This document shows positions 1 to 6,849 of a stretch of 40,144 bases of DNA, in pieces. How positions within the stretch are numbered: position 1 is the stretch's first letter; every line of letters begins with the position of its first letter. The stretch is from Nostocaceae cyanobacterium (GTDB lineage Bacteria; Cyanobacteriota; Cyanobacteriia; Cyanobacteriales; Nostocaceae), in assembly GCA_030065825.1 (NCBI GenBank), contig JASJCY010000056.1, positions 1 to 40,144 of the forward strand, written 5' to 3'. Both the position numbers and the translations under genes were made by a program. The notes beneath the pieces are model-generated. The model saw only the letters and a program-made list of their open reading frames with translations. It had not been told where the DNA came from and did not search any database.

Positions 1-60
1 GGCAGGGTTCATAGGGTAATTTTTGGTCTACAATAAACATAGTAGGGATATCAATTTAAG
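1..60. repeat. Dispersed repeat, copy A (partner at 26482-26541)
   Basis: These 60 bases match 26482-26541 at 53 of 60 positions without gaps and in the same orientation. The most conserved stretch is the 22 bases at 30-51, which include ATAAACATAGTAGGGATAT. The match starts at the first base of the window, so copy A may extend further left. No reading frame is conserved. It is probably a piece of a small mobile or dispersed element; its family is not known to me. Confidence 0.75.
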
Positions 61-135
61 AGCTAACCGCCACCTACTACTTGAAAAACAGAACTCGGAT
101 TGTCAAGTTCCGGTGCGGAGGGGCATCCCGTATCG

Positions 136-483
136 TTAATAAAGTTTCTCCTTCGGAGACGCTGAGCGCAAAGCGCACGCTACGCGAACGCGAACGGTTA
201 ATGTCCGTTCGCGTAGCGTCTCCGAAGGAGATAGGGATACCAGGAGTCGCCGAGAAGCCCACACTGTAATCTCTGATTCAGTGTGGGAGTATGTCACCAA
301 TTCCTCCATTGTGTAACCTGCTCTATCTGCGATGTTAGCCATATTCACTACATCTGGAATTGACTCTCCCTTTTCCCACAATTGCATAGTGGTGTAAGAC
401 ACACCCAGAAGCTTTGCAAATGCTCGTTGGCTCATAGAATCACGAGCCGTTTTTACAACTTCACTGGGTTTATGGTTACTCAA
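136..483 (-). CDS. XRE-family HTH regulator with a repeat-derived C-terminus
   Basis: 115 residues if the TTG at 481-483 is the start. Residues about 10-60 form a helix-turn-helix of the XRE/Cro type (SMSQRAFAKLLGVSYTTMQLWEKG, then a GYTMEELV end); the first 70 or so residues align with the next gene upstream, at 542-907. After about residue 75 the similarity stops: the rest (SLSPSETLRERTLTVRVRVA and onward) is translated from a palindromic repeat at 148-230, so the original C-terminus seems lost. The TTG start lies inside a 24-base box shared with the paralogue. Probably a DNA-binding protein or a decaying copy; whether it is functional is unclear. Confidence 0.6.
   Translation of the reverse strand: MSNHKPSEVVKTARDSMSQRAFAKLLGVSYTTMQLWEKGESIPDVVNMANIADRAGYTMEELVTYSHTESEITVWASRRLLVSLSPSETLRERTLTVRVRVACALRSASPKEKLY
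148..230. repeat. Palindromic repeat element inside the 3' end of the XRE gene
   Basis: The left part runs CTCCTTCGGAGACGCT... and later CGCTACGCGAACG; the right part runs CGTTCGCGTAGCGTCTCC then GAAGGAG, so the two halves are near-perfect reverse complements around a short centre near 197-204. Both halves are rich in GCG/CGC words, unlike the AT-rich gene around them. This looks like one of the dispersed hairpin elements common in Nostocales genomes, inserted into a gene. Confidence 0.7.
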
Positions 484-503
484 CTGTAGTTACCAGTTTA
501 CTT
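480..503 (-). promoter_or_regulatory. Conserved upstream box, copy 1 (possible XRE operator)
   Basis: 24 bases identical at 22 positions to 926-949, each just before one of the two tandem XRE genes. On the minus strand the core reads GTAAACTGGTAACTAC, a partial inverted repeat with GTAA and a TAC end. Small XRE proteins often bind such sites near their own promoter, so an autoregulatory operator is plausible. Here the box overlaps the putative TTG start codon. Confidence 0.45.
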
Positions 504-541
504 GTCATCAGATGAGCGATCGCACTATACCCAACAAATCT

Positions 542-907
542 TTAACCCGCTTTTGTCTTTTCTCCTGAAGCTTCAGCAACAGCATTCAGTCTATCCGCAG
601 CAGCTTGAACTATCTGAGCCACTTGAGATAAAGGCATATATTTGATTTGTTTCAAAATCTGGTTTAATCCTGATGAGGTTTCCGGTAAAGGCTTTCCCTC
701 TAAATACTCTAGTAATTGCTCTAAGGTGTAACCTGCTCTCGCTGCAATTTTCGCCAAATTTTCCGTATCTGGAACGCTGTCACCCCTTTCCCACGACTGA
801 ACAGCAGTAGTAGAAACTCCCAATAGTCTACCAAATGCTCGTTGACTCATCGAGCCACGAGTATGCTTAACAATTTCTACCAGTTTCTCTCTACCTTCTG
901 TATTCAT
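542..907 (-). CDS. XRE-family HTH transcriptional regulator (intact paralogue)
   Basis: 121 residues from an ATG at 905-907. The N-terminal half is an XRE helix-turn-helix (SMSQRAFGRLLGVSTTAVQS is the recognition region; GYTLEQLLEYLEGKPLP follows). The C-terminal third is probably helical, with QILKQIKYMPLSQVAQIVQA, and is absent from the paralogue at 136-483, which lies 58 bases downstream on the same strand. The pair probably arose by tandem duplication including the upstream box. Small single-domain XRE proteins occur as autoregulators, phage-type repressors or antitoxins; no toxin gene is adjacent, so no specific role is claimed. Confidence 0.75.
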   Translation of the reverse strand: MNTEGREKLVEIVKHTRGSMSQRAFGRLLGVSTTAVQSWERGDSVPDTENLAKIAARAGYTLEQLLEYLEGKPLPETSSGLNQILKQIKYMPLSQVAQIVQAAADRLNAVAEASGEKTKAG

Positions 908-925
908 TAAATCCTTGGCAATCAG

Positions 926-949
926 TCAATTGTAATTACCAGTTTACTT
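926..949 (-). promoter_or_regulatory. Conserved upstream box, copy 2 (possible XRE operator)
   Basis: This is the second copy of the 24-base box, with differences at only two positions from 480-503. It ends 19 bases before the ATG of the intact XRE gene, a usual place for an operator. On the minus strand it reads GTAAACTGGTAATTAC in its core, in which GTAA and TTAC are inverted half-sites. Confidence 0.5.
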
Positions 950-1104
950 ATAGTTTTATGATTTTGTGTTTAGTTATGTAAAACCTAGCTTAGCTGCTAT
1001 TGACTAAGTTTTATTGTTAGTTATAAGCTAAAGCAAGAGCGTGAAAGCCATAAAACAGCAGACACTGAGAGTGGCTTTTCTAGCAAAAACAAGGAGGGTG
1101 CATC

Positions 1105-1608
1105 ATGAATAGCAAAACCCATAATATTACCTCCAAGCGCTGCACTGGTCGCAGCTTAATAGCCACTAAAAAGATTAAACCAGATTTTTGGTTTCTTTCC
1201 AAGCTTGAAATTAGGGAAGCACTAGAAGCACAAGGCTACAAAGTCAAAGAAATCAGGAAAGTTCGCTACCTCAAGCACCAAATTTGTATCTCTTACCAGA
1301 ATAAACAAGGTGGTACATGCAGCGGCTTTTTCAGCTATCGGATTTTTTGGCGTTGGCAAAATGCAGTAGAAAGGTTGATCAAAGGTTGTTCCACCCTCAA
1401 AGAATGGGTCTTGTTAAATTATACCCTCCAGTACGAATTTGCCCATTATCCCTATCCCAGTGAAATGGTGGACATTATCAGCACTGCACTAGAAAATCGT
1501 TTGTGTAGGTTAAAAGCCAATACAACCAACCCAGATGCACTGACTTTGGCTTTCCTACAGGTAAAGCAGCAGCAACCAATTAAAAAACCCCTTGCCTGTA
1601 TTCCATAA
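1105..1608 (+). CDS. Unrecognised 167-residue basic protein
   Basis: The start is supported by AAGGAGG eight bases before the ATG. The protein is basic and soluble, with aromatic-rich segments (KPDFWFLSKLEIREALEAQG near residue 26, GFFSYRIFWRWQNAVERL near 75) and no signal peptide or membrane segment. I do not recognise a domain. LEIREALEAQGYKVKEIRKV has the look of a small alpha/beta segment. It stands alone, divergent from the XRE genes and convergent with prfA. It could be a lineage-specific cyanobacterial protein or cargo of the accessory region. The strong ribosome binding site and the coding-like composition over the whole length argue for a real gene. Confidence 0.65.
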   Translation: MNSKTHNITSKRCTGRSLIATKKIKPDFWFLSKLEIREALEAQGYKVKEIRKVRYLKHQICISYQNKQGGTCSGFFSYRIFWRWQNAVERLIKGCSTLKEWVLLNYTLQYEFAHYPYPSEMVDIISTALENRLCRLKANTTNPDALTLAFLQVKQQQPIKKPLACIP

Positions 1609-1629
1609 AACAAATAGACAAAGGGTTTT
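1584..1629. terminator. Likely terminator hairpin at the end of the 1105-1608 gene
   Basis: Arms 1584-1599 (AAAACCCCTTGCCTGT) and 1614-1629 (ATAGACAAAGGGTTTT) pair over 16 positions with two mismatches and one wobble. The A-run at one side and T-run at the other would suit termination in both directions. It overlaps the last codons of the gene, and prfA converges from the other side. Confidence 0.45.
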
Positions 1630-1650
1630 CACGGTTAAAAAAAGTCTTTT

Positions 1651-1669
1651 GGGCGCAAGCTTTGCGCCC
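1651..1669. repeat. GGGCGCAAGCTTTGCGCCC hairpin repeat, single copy
   Basis: A perfect inverted repeat with 8-base arms (GGGCGCAA/TTGCGCCC) around GCT, lying between two convergent genes, nine bases beyond the prfA stop codon. It is the same unit that is repeated at 3174-3376, 5482-5500 and 22131-22332. In this place it may also help end transcription. Confidence 0.8.
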
Positions 1670-1678
1670 CTACAATTA

Positions 1679-2776
1679 TTAATTGCTCGCAGAAGCTGCA
1701 AGTTCCGCTAACCGTTCTTGTTGGTCTTGAGAGATACAAGATTGAATCATATCTTCTATATTGCCTTCCAGAACTGGTGCGAGGGAGAAGTTTTGATTCA
1801 AACGGTGGTCAGTGGCGCGGTTATCTTTGTAATTATAAGTACGTATTTTTTCGGAACGTGCCCCTGTTCCTACTTGCGATCGCCGCATAGAAGTTACCGC
1901 TTCTTGTTGTTCCCGCAGTTTCATTTCATATAATTTCGCCCGCAGGATTTGTAACGCTCGTTCCTTGTTTTGCAACTGGCTGCGCTCTTCTGTACAGAAA
2001 ATGCGGATACCAGTAGGTTTGTGGTACAGGTCAGCCGCGGTTTCCACCTTATTGACGTTTTGTCCCCCAGCACCACCAGAACGCGCTGTAGACATTTCAA
2101 TGTCCTTGGGGTCGATATGGATTTCCACATCGTCCACTTCTGGCATAACTGCTACCGTAGCAGTAGAGGTGTGAACTCGTCCACCAGCTTCCGTAACGGG
2201 TACTCGCTGTACGCGATGAACTCCCGCTTCAAATTTCAGCTTGCTATAAACGCTGTCCCCTTGGATTTCCAAAATCGCCTCTTTAAAGCCGCCCATTTCC
2301 GCCAGAGACTCGCTGACTAGCTTCACGCGCCAACCCTGACTATCGGCATACTTAGAGTACATGCGCACCAAATCCCCAGCCCAAATACTGGCTTCATCCC
2401 CACCAGTACCCGCACGAATTTCCAACATGATGTTTTTATCATCATTGGGGTCGCGGGGAAGCAACAAAATTTTCAGACGAACTTCTAATTCTTCAATTTG
2501 TTGCTCCAATTCTTGGACTTCCAGGGCTGCCATTTCTTGGAGTTCTGCATCACCCTGGGATTCTTTGAGGACTTCACGGGCACCTACTAACTCTTCCTGG
2601 GCAGTTTTCCAAGTTTCATAGGTATTAACCACCTCTTCCAACCCAGAACGAGCCTTTGCTATTTGTTGATACTCATCTGGATTCTGAGCCGTATCAGGGT
2701 CAGCTAAACGACGAGTTAATTCATTAAAAGTTTGTTCAACGGATTTGAGTTTCTCCAGTAAATATGCTTCAGCCAT
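1679..2776 (-). CDS. prfA: Peptide chain release factor 1 (RF1)
   Basis: 365 residues from the ATG at 2774-2776 ([12 protein letters not shown]). RF1 reads UAA and UAG in the ribosomal A site and triggers hydrolysis of the peptidyl-tRNA ester. The stop-codon recognition tripeptide is PVT at residues 193-195, as expected for RF1 rather than RF2. The catalytic GGQ sits at 237-239 in [11 protein letters not shown]. Length is normal for the family. It is the last gene of the ribosomal protein operon, the same position as in other cyanobacteria, next to rpmE. An upstream in-frame TTG would add ten residues but lacks family support. A hairpin with a T-rich tail lies just upstream and could lower its expression relative to rpmE. 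Confidence 0.97.
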   Translation of the reverse strand: MAEAYLLEKLKSVEQTFNELTRRLADPDTAQNPDEYQQIAKARSGLEEVVNTYETWKTAQEELVGAREVLKESQGDAELQEMAALEVQELEQQIEELEVRLKILLLPRDPNDDKNIMLEIRAGTGGDEASIWAGDLVRMYSKYADSQGWRVKLVSESLAEMGGFKEAILEIQGDSVYSKLKFEAGVHRVQRVPVTEAGGRVHTSTATVAVMPEVDDVEIHIDPKDIEMSTARSGGAGGQNVNKVETAADLYHKPTGIRIFCTEERSQLQNKERALQILRAKLYEMKLREQQEAVTSMRRSQVGTGARSEKIRTYNYKDNRATDHRLNQNFSLAPVLEGNIEDMIQSCISQDQQERLAELAASASN

Positions 2777-2795
2777 GACGGGTATTTTTCTCCTT

Positions 2796-2820
2796 AAAAA
2801 TAACAAATTGGCTCAGCCAA
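2796..2820 (-). terminator. Hairpin plus T-rich tail between rpmE and prfA
   Basis: On the minus strand, TTGGC-TGA-GCCAA (2808-2820) is followed by TTTGTTATTTTT. A second hairpin, CGACCC/GGGTCG at 2831-2836 and 2847-2852, lies just upstream of it. Together they look like a partial or full terminator after rpmE, which would give prfA reduced read-through or require its own promoter. Confidence 0.4.
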
Positions 2821-2875
2821 AAATGACAAGCGACCCAGCGGATGCAGGGTCGTCGTTGACAGCAGAGCCAACCCG

Positions 2876-3112
2876 CTACTTTTTGTTTTTCCCGCCGGCT
2901 TGGTTGCCTTTCATCTTATACTTACGCATAAACCGGTCTACGCGACCCTCAGTGTCGATAATCTTCTGAGTACCGGTGTAAAAGGGATGGTTTCCAGACC
3001 AAACATCTACGTGCAATTCTGGCTTGGTGGAGCCAACAGTCATCACAACTTGACCGTTGCAGTAGACTTTAGCTTCTGGATACCACTCGGGATGAATATC
3101 AGGTTTTGCCAT
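2876..3112 (-). CDS. rpmE: 50S ribosomal protein L31, zinc-free (C-) form
   Basis: 78 residues from the ATG at 3110-3112 (MAKPDIHPEWYPEA). L31 bridges the 50S and 30S subunits. The family signature VWSGNHPFYTGTQKIIDTEGRVDRF is clear. The four cysteines of the zinc-ribbon form are not kept: only one Cys remains, in VYCNGQ, while the positions of the second pair are W and N. This is therefore the zinc-independent type. It sits between rpsI and prfA, as in other cyanobacteria and plastid-like operons. A longer upstream reading frame is only translation of the hairpin repeats in the rpsI-rpmE gap. Confidence 0.95.
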   Translation of the reverse strand: MAKPDIHPEWYPEAKVYCNGQVVMTVGSTKPELHVDVWSGNHPFYTGTQKIIDTEGRVDRFMRKYKMKGNQAGGKNKK

Positions 3113-3173
3113 GGTTCCTTTCGTGGTTAATCTATACAAATTATAACTTTCAATCAGTTGAAAATTAGGAGTA

Positions 3174-3376
3174 GGGGCGCAAAGCTTGCGCCCAAAAGGC
3201 GCACAGGGGCGCAAAGCTTGCGCCCAAAAGGCGCCGCATCTTTTGTAGGGGTGCAAACCTTGCGCCCAAAAGGCACGTAGGGGGCGCAAACCTTGTGCCC
3301 AAAAGGCGCCGCATCTTTTGTAGGGGCGCAAAGCTTGCGCCCAAAAGGCACGTAGGGGGCGCAAACCTTGTGCCCA
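3174..3376. repeat. Six tandem hairpin repeats between rpsI and rpmE
   Basis: Six copies of a 19-base inverted repeat, consensus GGGCGCAAAGCTTGCGCCC, at about 3175, 3207, 3249, 3282, 3323 and 3358. They are separated by AAAAGGCGC(CGCATCTTTTGTAG) or AAAAGGCACGTAG linkers. Copies 1, 2 and 5 are perfect palindromes; 3, 4 and 6 have an A-C-C-T-T centre that breaks symmetry. The array fills nearly the whole gap inside a co-directional operon, so the mRNA must carry several stable hairpins here. Confidence 0.9.
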
Positions 3377-3390
3377 AAAGGCTTCTTAAA

Positions 3391-3807
3391 TTAGCGCTTG
3401 GAGTATTGGGGAGCTTTCCGGGCTTTGTGTAAACCGTACTTTTTCCGTTCTTTGGAGCGGGGATCGCGGGTAAGGTAACCTTCACTTTTTAAAGGTGAAC
3501 GATTTTCGGGATCTAATTGACACAAAGCGCGAGCTACTCCTAAACGCACTGCATCAGATTGTCCCGTTAAACCACCACCTTCGGCTTTCACCAACACATC
3601 ATATTCATTTTCCAAGCCCAAGGTTTCTAGGGGTGCTTTGGCGACTCCCAGATAGTTAGGGTTGAATTGGAAATATAAATCTCCAGGCTTACCGTTGACA
3701 ATCATCTGTCCTGTACCTGGAACCAGACGTACCCGGGCGATCGCCGATTTGCGACGACCTGTGCCCCAATATACAGCGCGACCGCTATCAGTATCTGTTG
3801 CTTGCAT
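3391..3807 (-). CDS. rpsI: 30S ribosomal protein S9
   Basis: 138 residues. S9 belongs to the head of the small subunit; its C-terminal tail reaches the P-site tRNA. The family motifs [14 protein letters not shown] (residues about 16-29), [19 protein letters not shown] and the basic end ([20 protein letters not shown], then YSKR) are complete. It lies five bases downstream of rplM, the usual pairing, so the two are probably translationally coupled. Immediately after its stop codon the mRNA enters six hairpin repeats before rpmE. Confidence 0.98.
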   Translation of the reverse strand: MQATDTDSGRAVYWGTGRRKSAIARVRLVPGTGQMIVNGKPGDLYFQFNPNYLGVAKAPLETLGLENEYDVLVKAEGGGLTGQSDAVRLGVARALCQLDPENRSPLKSEGYLTRDPRSKERKKYGLHKARKAPQYSKR

Positions 3808-3812
3808 TAATT

Positions 3813-4262
3813 TTATGCTCCTGGAATTGTGTTAATGTTGAGTTCTTTGGGCTTTTGAGCCGCGTGGGGATGGGTCGGTCCAGCGTATACTTTCAGCTTA
3901 GTAAATAACTGCCGTCCCAAGCTGTTTTTAGGTAGCATTCCTTTCACAGCTTTTTCGATAATTCGTTCTGGTATTCTTTGTTGCAGTTGGGCAAAGGTTT
4001 CTGTCTTCATTCCACCGGGACGACCGGAATGACGACGGTAAAGTTTTTGAGTGCGTTTTTTACCAGTTACGGCTACTTTGTCAGCGTTGACTACAATCAC
4101 AAAGTCCCCCGTATCCATGTGGGGGGTAAAGTGTGCCTTATTTTTACCACGCAAAACCATGGCGATTTCGCTGGCTAGGCGACCGAGACGTTTATCTGTG
4201 GCATCTACTACGTACCACTCACGCTCATCAGTATTACTAGGAGGTAGGTATGTTTTTTCCAT
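3813..4262 (-). CDS. rplM: 50S ribosomal protein L13
   Basis: 149 residues. L13 is an early-assembly large-subunit protein. Seen in the sequence: [20 protein letters not shown] near residue 16, [18 protein letters not shown] near 52, and the [20 protein letters not shown] motif near 108. The cyanobacterial-type N-terminus (MEKTYLPP) supports this start. It is followed directly by rpsI. The gap to truA upstream (4263-4351) contains GGGAATA heptamer repeats but no obvious terminator. Confidence 0.98.
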   Translation of the reverse strand: MEKTYLPPSNTDEREWYVVDATDKRLGRLASEIAMVLRGKNKAHFTPHMDTGDFVIVVNADKVAVTGKKRTQKLYRRHSGRPGGMKTETFAQLQQRIPERIIEKAVKGMLPKNSLGRQLFTKLKVYAGPTHPHAAQKPKELNINTIPGA

Positions 4263-4299
4263 TGATTTGAGATTTTCCAGACTAGGTAAAATTTTTAAT

Positions 4300-4342
4300 T
4301 AGTTAACAGGGAATAGGGAAAAGGGAATAGGGAACAGATAAC
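4300..4342. repeat. GGGAATA/GGGAACA heptamer repeats between truA and rplM
   Basis: Five or so units of the type GGGAATA, GGGAAAA and GGGAACA in tandem, the same family as at 34908-34972 and 39866-39960. They form a short tandem repeat stretch of the kind well known from heterocystous cyanobacteria. Confidence 0.75.
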
Positions 4343-4351
4343 TGGTAACTG

Positions 4352-5212
4352 TTAAAAGCCTATTGAAGCAGCGATTTCTTCTTGCGTATTTATTCGTAAT
4401 AGACTCTGGGGTTGGGTGTCATACCAAACATCTGGTGCAAAAGGAAATTCAGGATAACCAACTCGTAACAAGCATAACCCTTGGGCTGGTGCAGCATGTT
4501 TAACTAATTCCCGACGTTCATTTTTCCAAATGTCGGTGAACCTAGCCAGGGATAGTCTTCCACAACCTACTTGTACTAACATCCCTACCAATAAGCGCAC
4601 CATTCCATACAAAAATCCATTTGCTTGGATTTCAATGTGGATAAATGCTCCTGTGCGATCGCACTGTACTGCTTGCACTTCTACCCAAGAATGGCTACGT
4701 GCAGAGTTAGCACGGTGAAAAGCTGCCAGATGATGCTTCCCCATTAGAGGTTTGAGTGCTGCCTCCATTAAGGATTCATCTAAGGGTTCATGATAATAAT
4801 GCCAACAAAAGGGTCTAATAAACAAGTTGGGTATGGCTTCGGTGTAAAGGGTGTAGCGATAGCGGCGATAGATAGCGCTAAAACGAGCGTGCCAATCTGG
4901 TTCTACTTTAGCTGATGCCCGAATTAAGATATCTGGTGGCAGATAATTATTGAGGATTTTTGCCCATTTGTCACCAGGGATTATATCCGGGACATCAAAA
5001 TGTGCCACTTGGGCAGCTGCGTGAACTCCGCTATCGGTTCTCCCCGCACCATGTAAGGTGACATGCTCACCCGTTACCCTAGAAATAGCTTTCTCTATTT
5101 CTTCCTGGACGGTGCGATCCCGGCTTTGCCTTTGCCAACCATGAAAATCAGTGCCCAGGTATTGAATTACCAGGGCGACTCTTTGGGTCGGTTCACAAAA
5201 GGCTTCTGACAT
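4352..5212 (-). CDS. truA: tRNA pseudouridine(38-40) synthase TruA
   Basis: 286 residues. TruA isomerises uridines 38, 39 and 40 in the anticodon arm of many tRNAs. The catalytic aspartate is D60 in GAGRTDSGVHA. The N-terminal LVIQYLGTDFHGWQRQ and the later FLYGMVRLLVGMLVQVGCGR and AAPAQGLCLLRVGYPEFPF segments match the family. The location between rplQ and rplM is the usual one in cyanobacteria. A 308-base gap filled by a 39-bp tandem repeat separates it from rplQ, so the gene may depend on read-through across that array. Confidence 0.97.
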   Translation of the reverse strand: MSEAFCEPTQRVALVIQYLGTDFHGWQRQSRDRTVQEEIEKAISRVTGEHVTLHGAGRTDSGVHAAAQVAHFDVPDIIPGDKWAKILNNYLPPDILIRASAKVEPDWHARFSAIYRRYRYTLYTEAIPNLFIRPFCWHYYHEPLDESLMEAALKPLMGKHHLAAFHRANSARSHSWVEVQAVQCDRTGAFIHIEIQANGFLYGMVRLLVGMLVQVGCGRLSLARFTDIWKNERRELVKHAAPAQGLCLLRVGYPEFPFAPDVWYDTQPQSLLRINTQEEIAASIGF

Positions 5213-5269
5213 AGAATCAACTCAAGGAAGGAAGTTTATTGTTAGTGGTTAATGGTTAGTTACAAACAA

Positions 5270-5502
5270 CTAACTCCAAACTTTTGGGTGCAAGCTTTGG
5301 GTCTCCTACTAACTCCAAACTTTTGGGTGCAAGCTTTGGGTCTCCTACTAACTCCAAACTTTTGGGGGCAAGCTTTGGGTCTCCTACTAACTCCAAACTT
5401 TTGGGGGCAAGCTTTGGGTCTCCTACTAACTCCAAACTTTTGGGGGCAAGCTTTGGGTCTCCTACTAACTCCAAACTTTTGGGCGCAAGCTTTGCGCCCC
5501 TA
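5270..5502. repeat. 39-bp direct tandem repeat, six units, in the rplQ-truA gap
   Basis: Units begin at 5270, 5309, 5348, 5387, 5426 and 5465, with a short seventh start at 5503. Each reads CTAACTCCAAACTTTTGGG followed by (T/G)GCAAGCTTTGGGTCTCCTA. Only the last unit, 38 bases long, keeps the perfect palindrome GGGCGCAAGCTTTGCGCCC; in the other five the right arm is changed to GGGTCTCC. This suggests one hairpin-repeat unit was amplified after losing its symmetry, or that the edge unit was corrected. There are no unique spacers, so it is not a CRISPR. The rest of the 5213-5520 gap holds no gene. Confidence 0.93.
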
Positions 5503-5520
5503 CTAACTCCAAACTCCTTC

Positions 5521-5871
5521 TTAAACCAGTTCCAGGATTGCCATTTGGGCGTTATCACCACGACGGGGAACAGTATGCAGGATACGAGTGTAACCGCCAT
5601 TGCGATTGCCATAACGACTGCTAGCTTGCTCAAACAGAGCATGAACTAGTTGTTTATCATAAATATAGCCAAGGGCTTTGCGCCTTGCTGCCAATGAGCC
5701 GTCTTTGGCTAGAGTAATCATTCTGTCAACTTCACTCCGTACTGCTTTAGCTCGGACTAAAGTAGTGGTAATCTTACCATTACGGATGACTTCGGTGGTT
5801 AGCGATCGCAAGAGGGCACGACGCTGATCTGCGGGTTTACTGAGTTTTTTAACGCGACAACGGTGACGCAT
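5521..5871 (-). CDS. rplQ: 50S ribosomal protein L17
   Basis: 116 residues. Typical L17 start [20 protein letters not shown], then [41 protein letters not shown] and the C-terminal [19 protein letters not shown] with MAILELV at the end. It follows rpoA by 30 bases, the conserved order in bacteria and plastid-bearing relatives. L17 sits near the exit tunnel of the large subunit. Confidence 0.98.
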   Translation of the reverse strand: MRHRCRVKKLSKPADQRRALLRSLTTEVIRNGKITTTLVRAKAVRSEVDRMITLAKDGSLAARRKALGYIYDKQLVHALFEQASSRYGNRNGGYTRILHTVPRRGDNAQMAILELV

Positions 5872-5901
5872 AATACACTATGAATTATTAACTATTTTTG
5901 C

Positions 5902-6849
5902 TTAGCCGTGTTTAGAGGCTCGCTCTTGTGGCAAGGTAATACCTAAGCGGCGTTGTAAGGCTTCCACAACCTCTTCCGCTGACTTTTGACCAAAGTTTTT
6001 AATTTCTAACAAGTCTTCTTGGGTAAAATCCAATAAGTCTGCCACAGAGTTGACCTGTGCCCGCTTCAGACAGTTATAAGCCCGTACTGAGAGTTGCAAC
6101 TCTTCAATGGGAATCTGAGCGGTGGGGTCGAGGTCGGTGTCAGGTGCTATATCCGTTGGTTCTAAGGAAATTTCCTTCAACGGATTAAATAGGTCTACCA
6201 AAATGGTAGCAGCGGAGGAAAGTGCTTCTTGGGGAGTCAGGCTACCATTTGTCCAAATCTCCAATAGCAGTCGGTCTTTGGGGATATTGCTATCTCCACG
6301 GGTTTCCTCAACGCTGTAGTTGACCTTGCGTACTGGCATAAAGATGGAGTCGATTTGCAGGAAGTCCAATGATGTGGCTTCTTCCCGTCCTCGTTCCACG
6401 GTACGATAACCCGTACCTTTTTCAATGCGGAACTCCATTTCTAGTTTGCCCCCTTCCGCGAGGGTAGCTATGTACTGAGTCGGGTCAATTACCTCAACTT
6501 CACTCGGTAAATCAAAATGTGCCGTAGTTACTGTTGCCGGACCATTAACCAGTAAGCGACCAATCTGGGCTTGAGGGGAATAGCTTTTGAGGATAACATC
6601 CTTCATGCGCATCATAATTTCTAGCACATCTTCCCGCACTCCCGGAACAGTGGCAAATTCGTGGGTCACCCCTGCAATCCGCAATGCGGTTACAGCTGTT
6701 CCTTCCAGATTGGACATTAAAACCCTTCTCAGGGCATTACCAACTGTAGTCCCTTGACCGCGCTCTAAAGGTTCTAAGACAAATCTACTGTAATGGCTCC
6801 GAGTCTCCTCACTACTGGTATCTAAACATTCAATTTGAAACTGCGCCAC
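5902..6849 (-). CDS. rpoA: RNA polymerase alpha subunit
   Basis: 315 residues. The N-terminal domain (to about residue 230), which dimerises and binds beta and beta', shows VLEPLERGQGTTVGNALRRV and LMSNLEGTAVTALRI. The C-terminal domain (about 245-315), which contacts activators and UP elements, shows LQLSVRAYNCLKRAQVNSVA and LEIKNFGQKSAEEVVEALQR. Length is normal for cyanobacteria. It is separated from rpsK by an unusual gap of 673 bases, so it may have its own promoter or a regulated leader, and it is co-oriented with rplQ downstream. Confidence 0.98.
   Translation of the reverse strand: MAQFQIECLDTSSEETRSHYSRFVLEPLERGQGTTVGNALRRVLMSNLEGTAVTALRIAGVTHEFATVPGVREDVLEIMMRMKDVILKSYSPQAQIGRLLVNGPATVTTAHFDLPSEVEVIDPTQYIATLAEGGKLEMEFRIEKGTGYRTVERGREEATSLDFLQIDSIFMPVRKVNYSVEETRGDSNIPKDRLLLEIWTNGSLTPQEALSSAATILVDLFNPLKEISLEPTDIAPDTDLDPTAQIPIEELQLSVRAYNCLKRAQVNSVADLLDFTQEDLLEIKNFGQKSAEEVVEALQRRLGITLPQERASKHG

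Noticed and set aside
81-269. Plus-strand open frame at the window's start
   Set aside because: It runs through the palindromic repeat and opposite the XRE gene; symmetrical repeats keep both strands open.
5270-5502. CRISPR array
   Set aside because: The whole 39-bp unit repeats directly with no variable spacers and no cas genes nearby.
5256-5649. Repeat-containing open frames on both strands across the 39-bp array
   Set aside because: The period is a multiple of three, so open frames arise automatically; no ribosome binding site or non-repeat domain, and both strands overlap rplQ.
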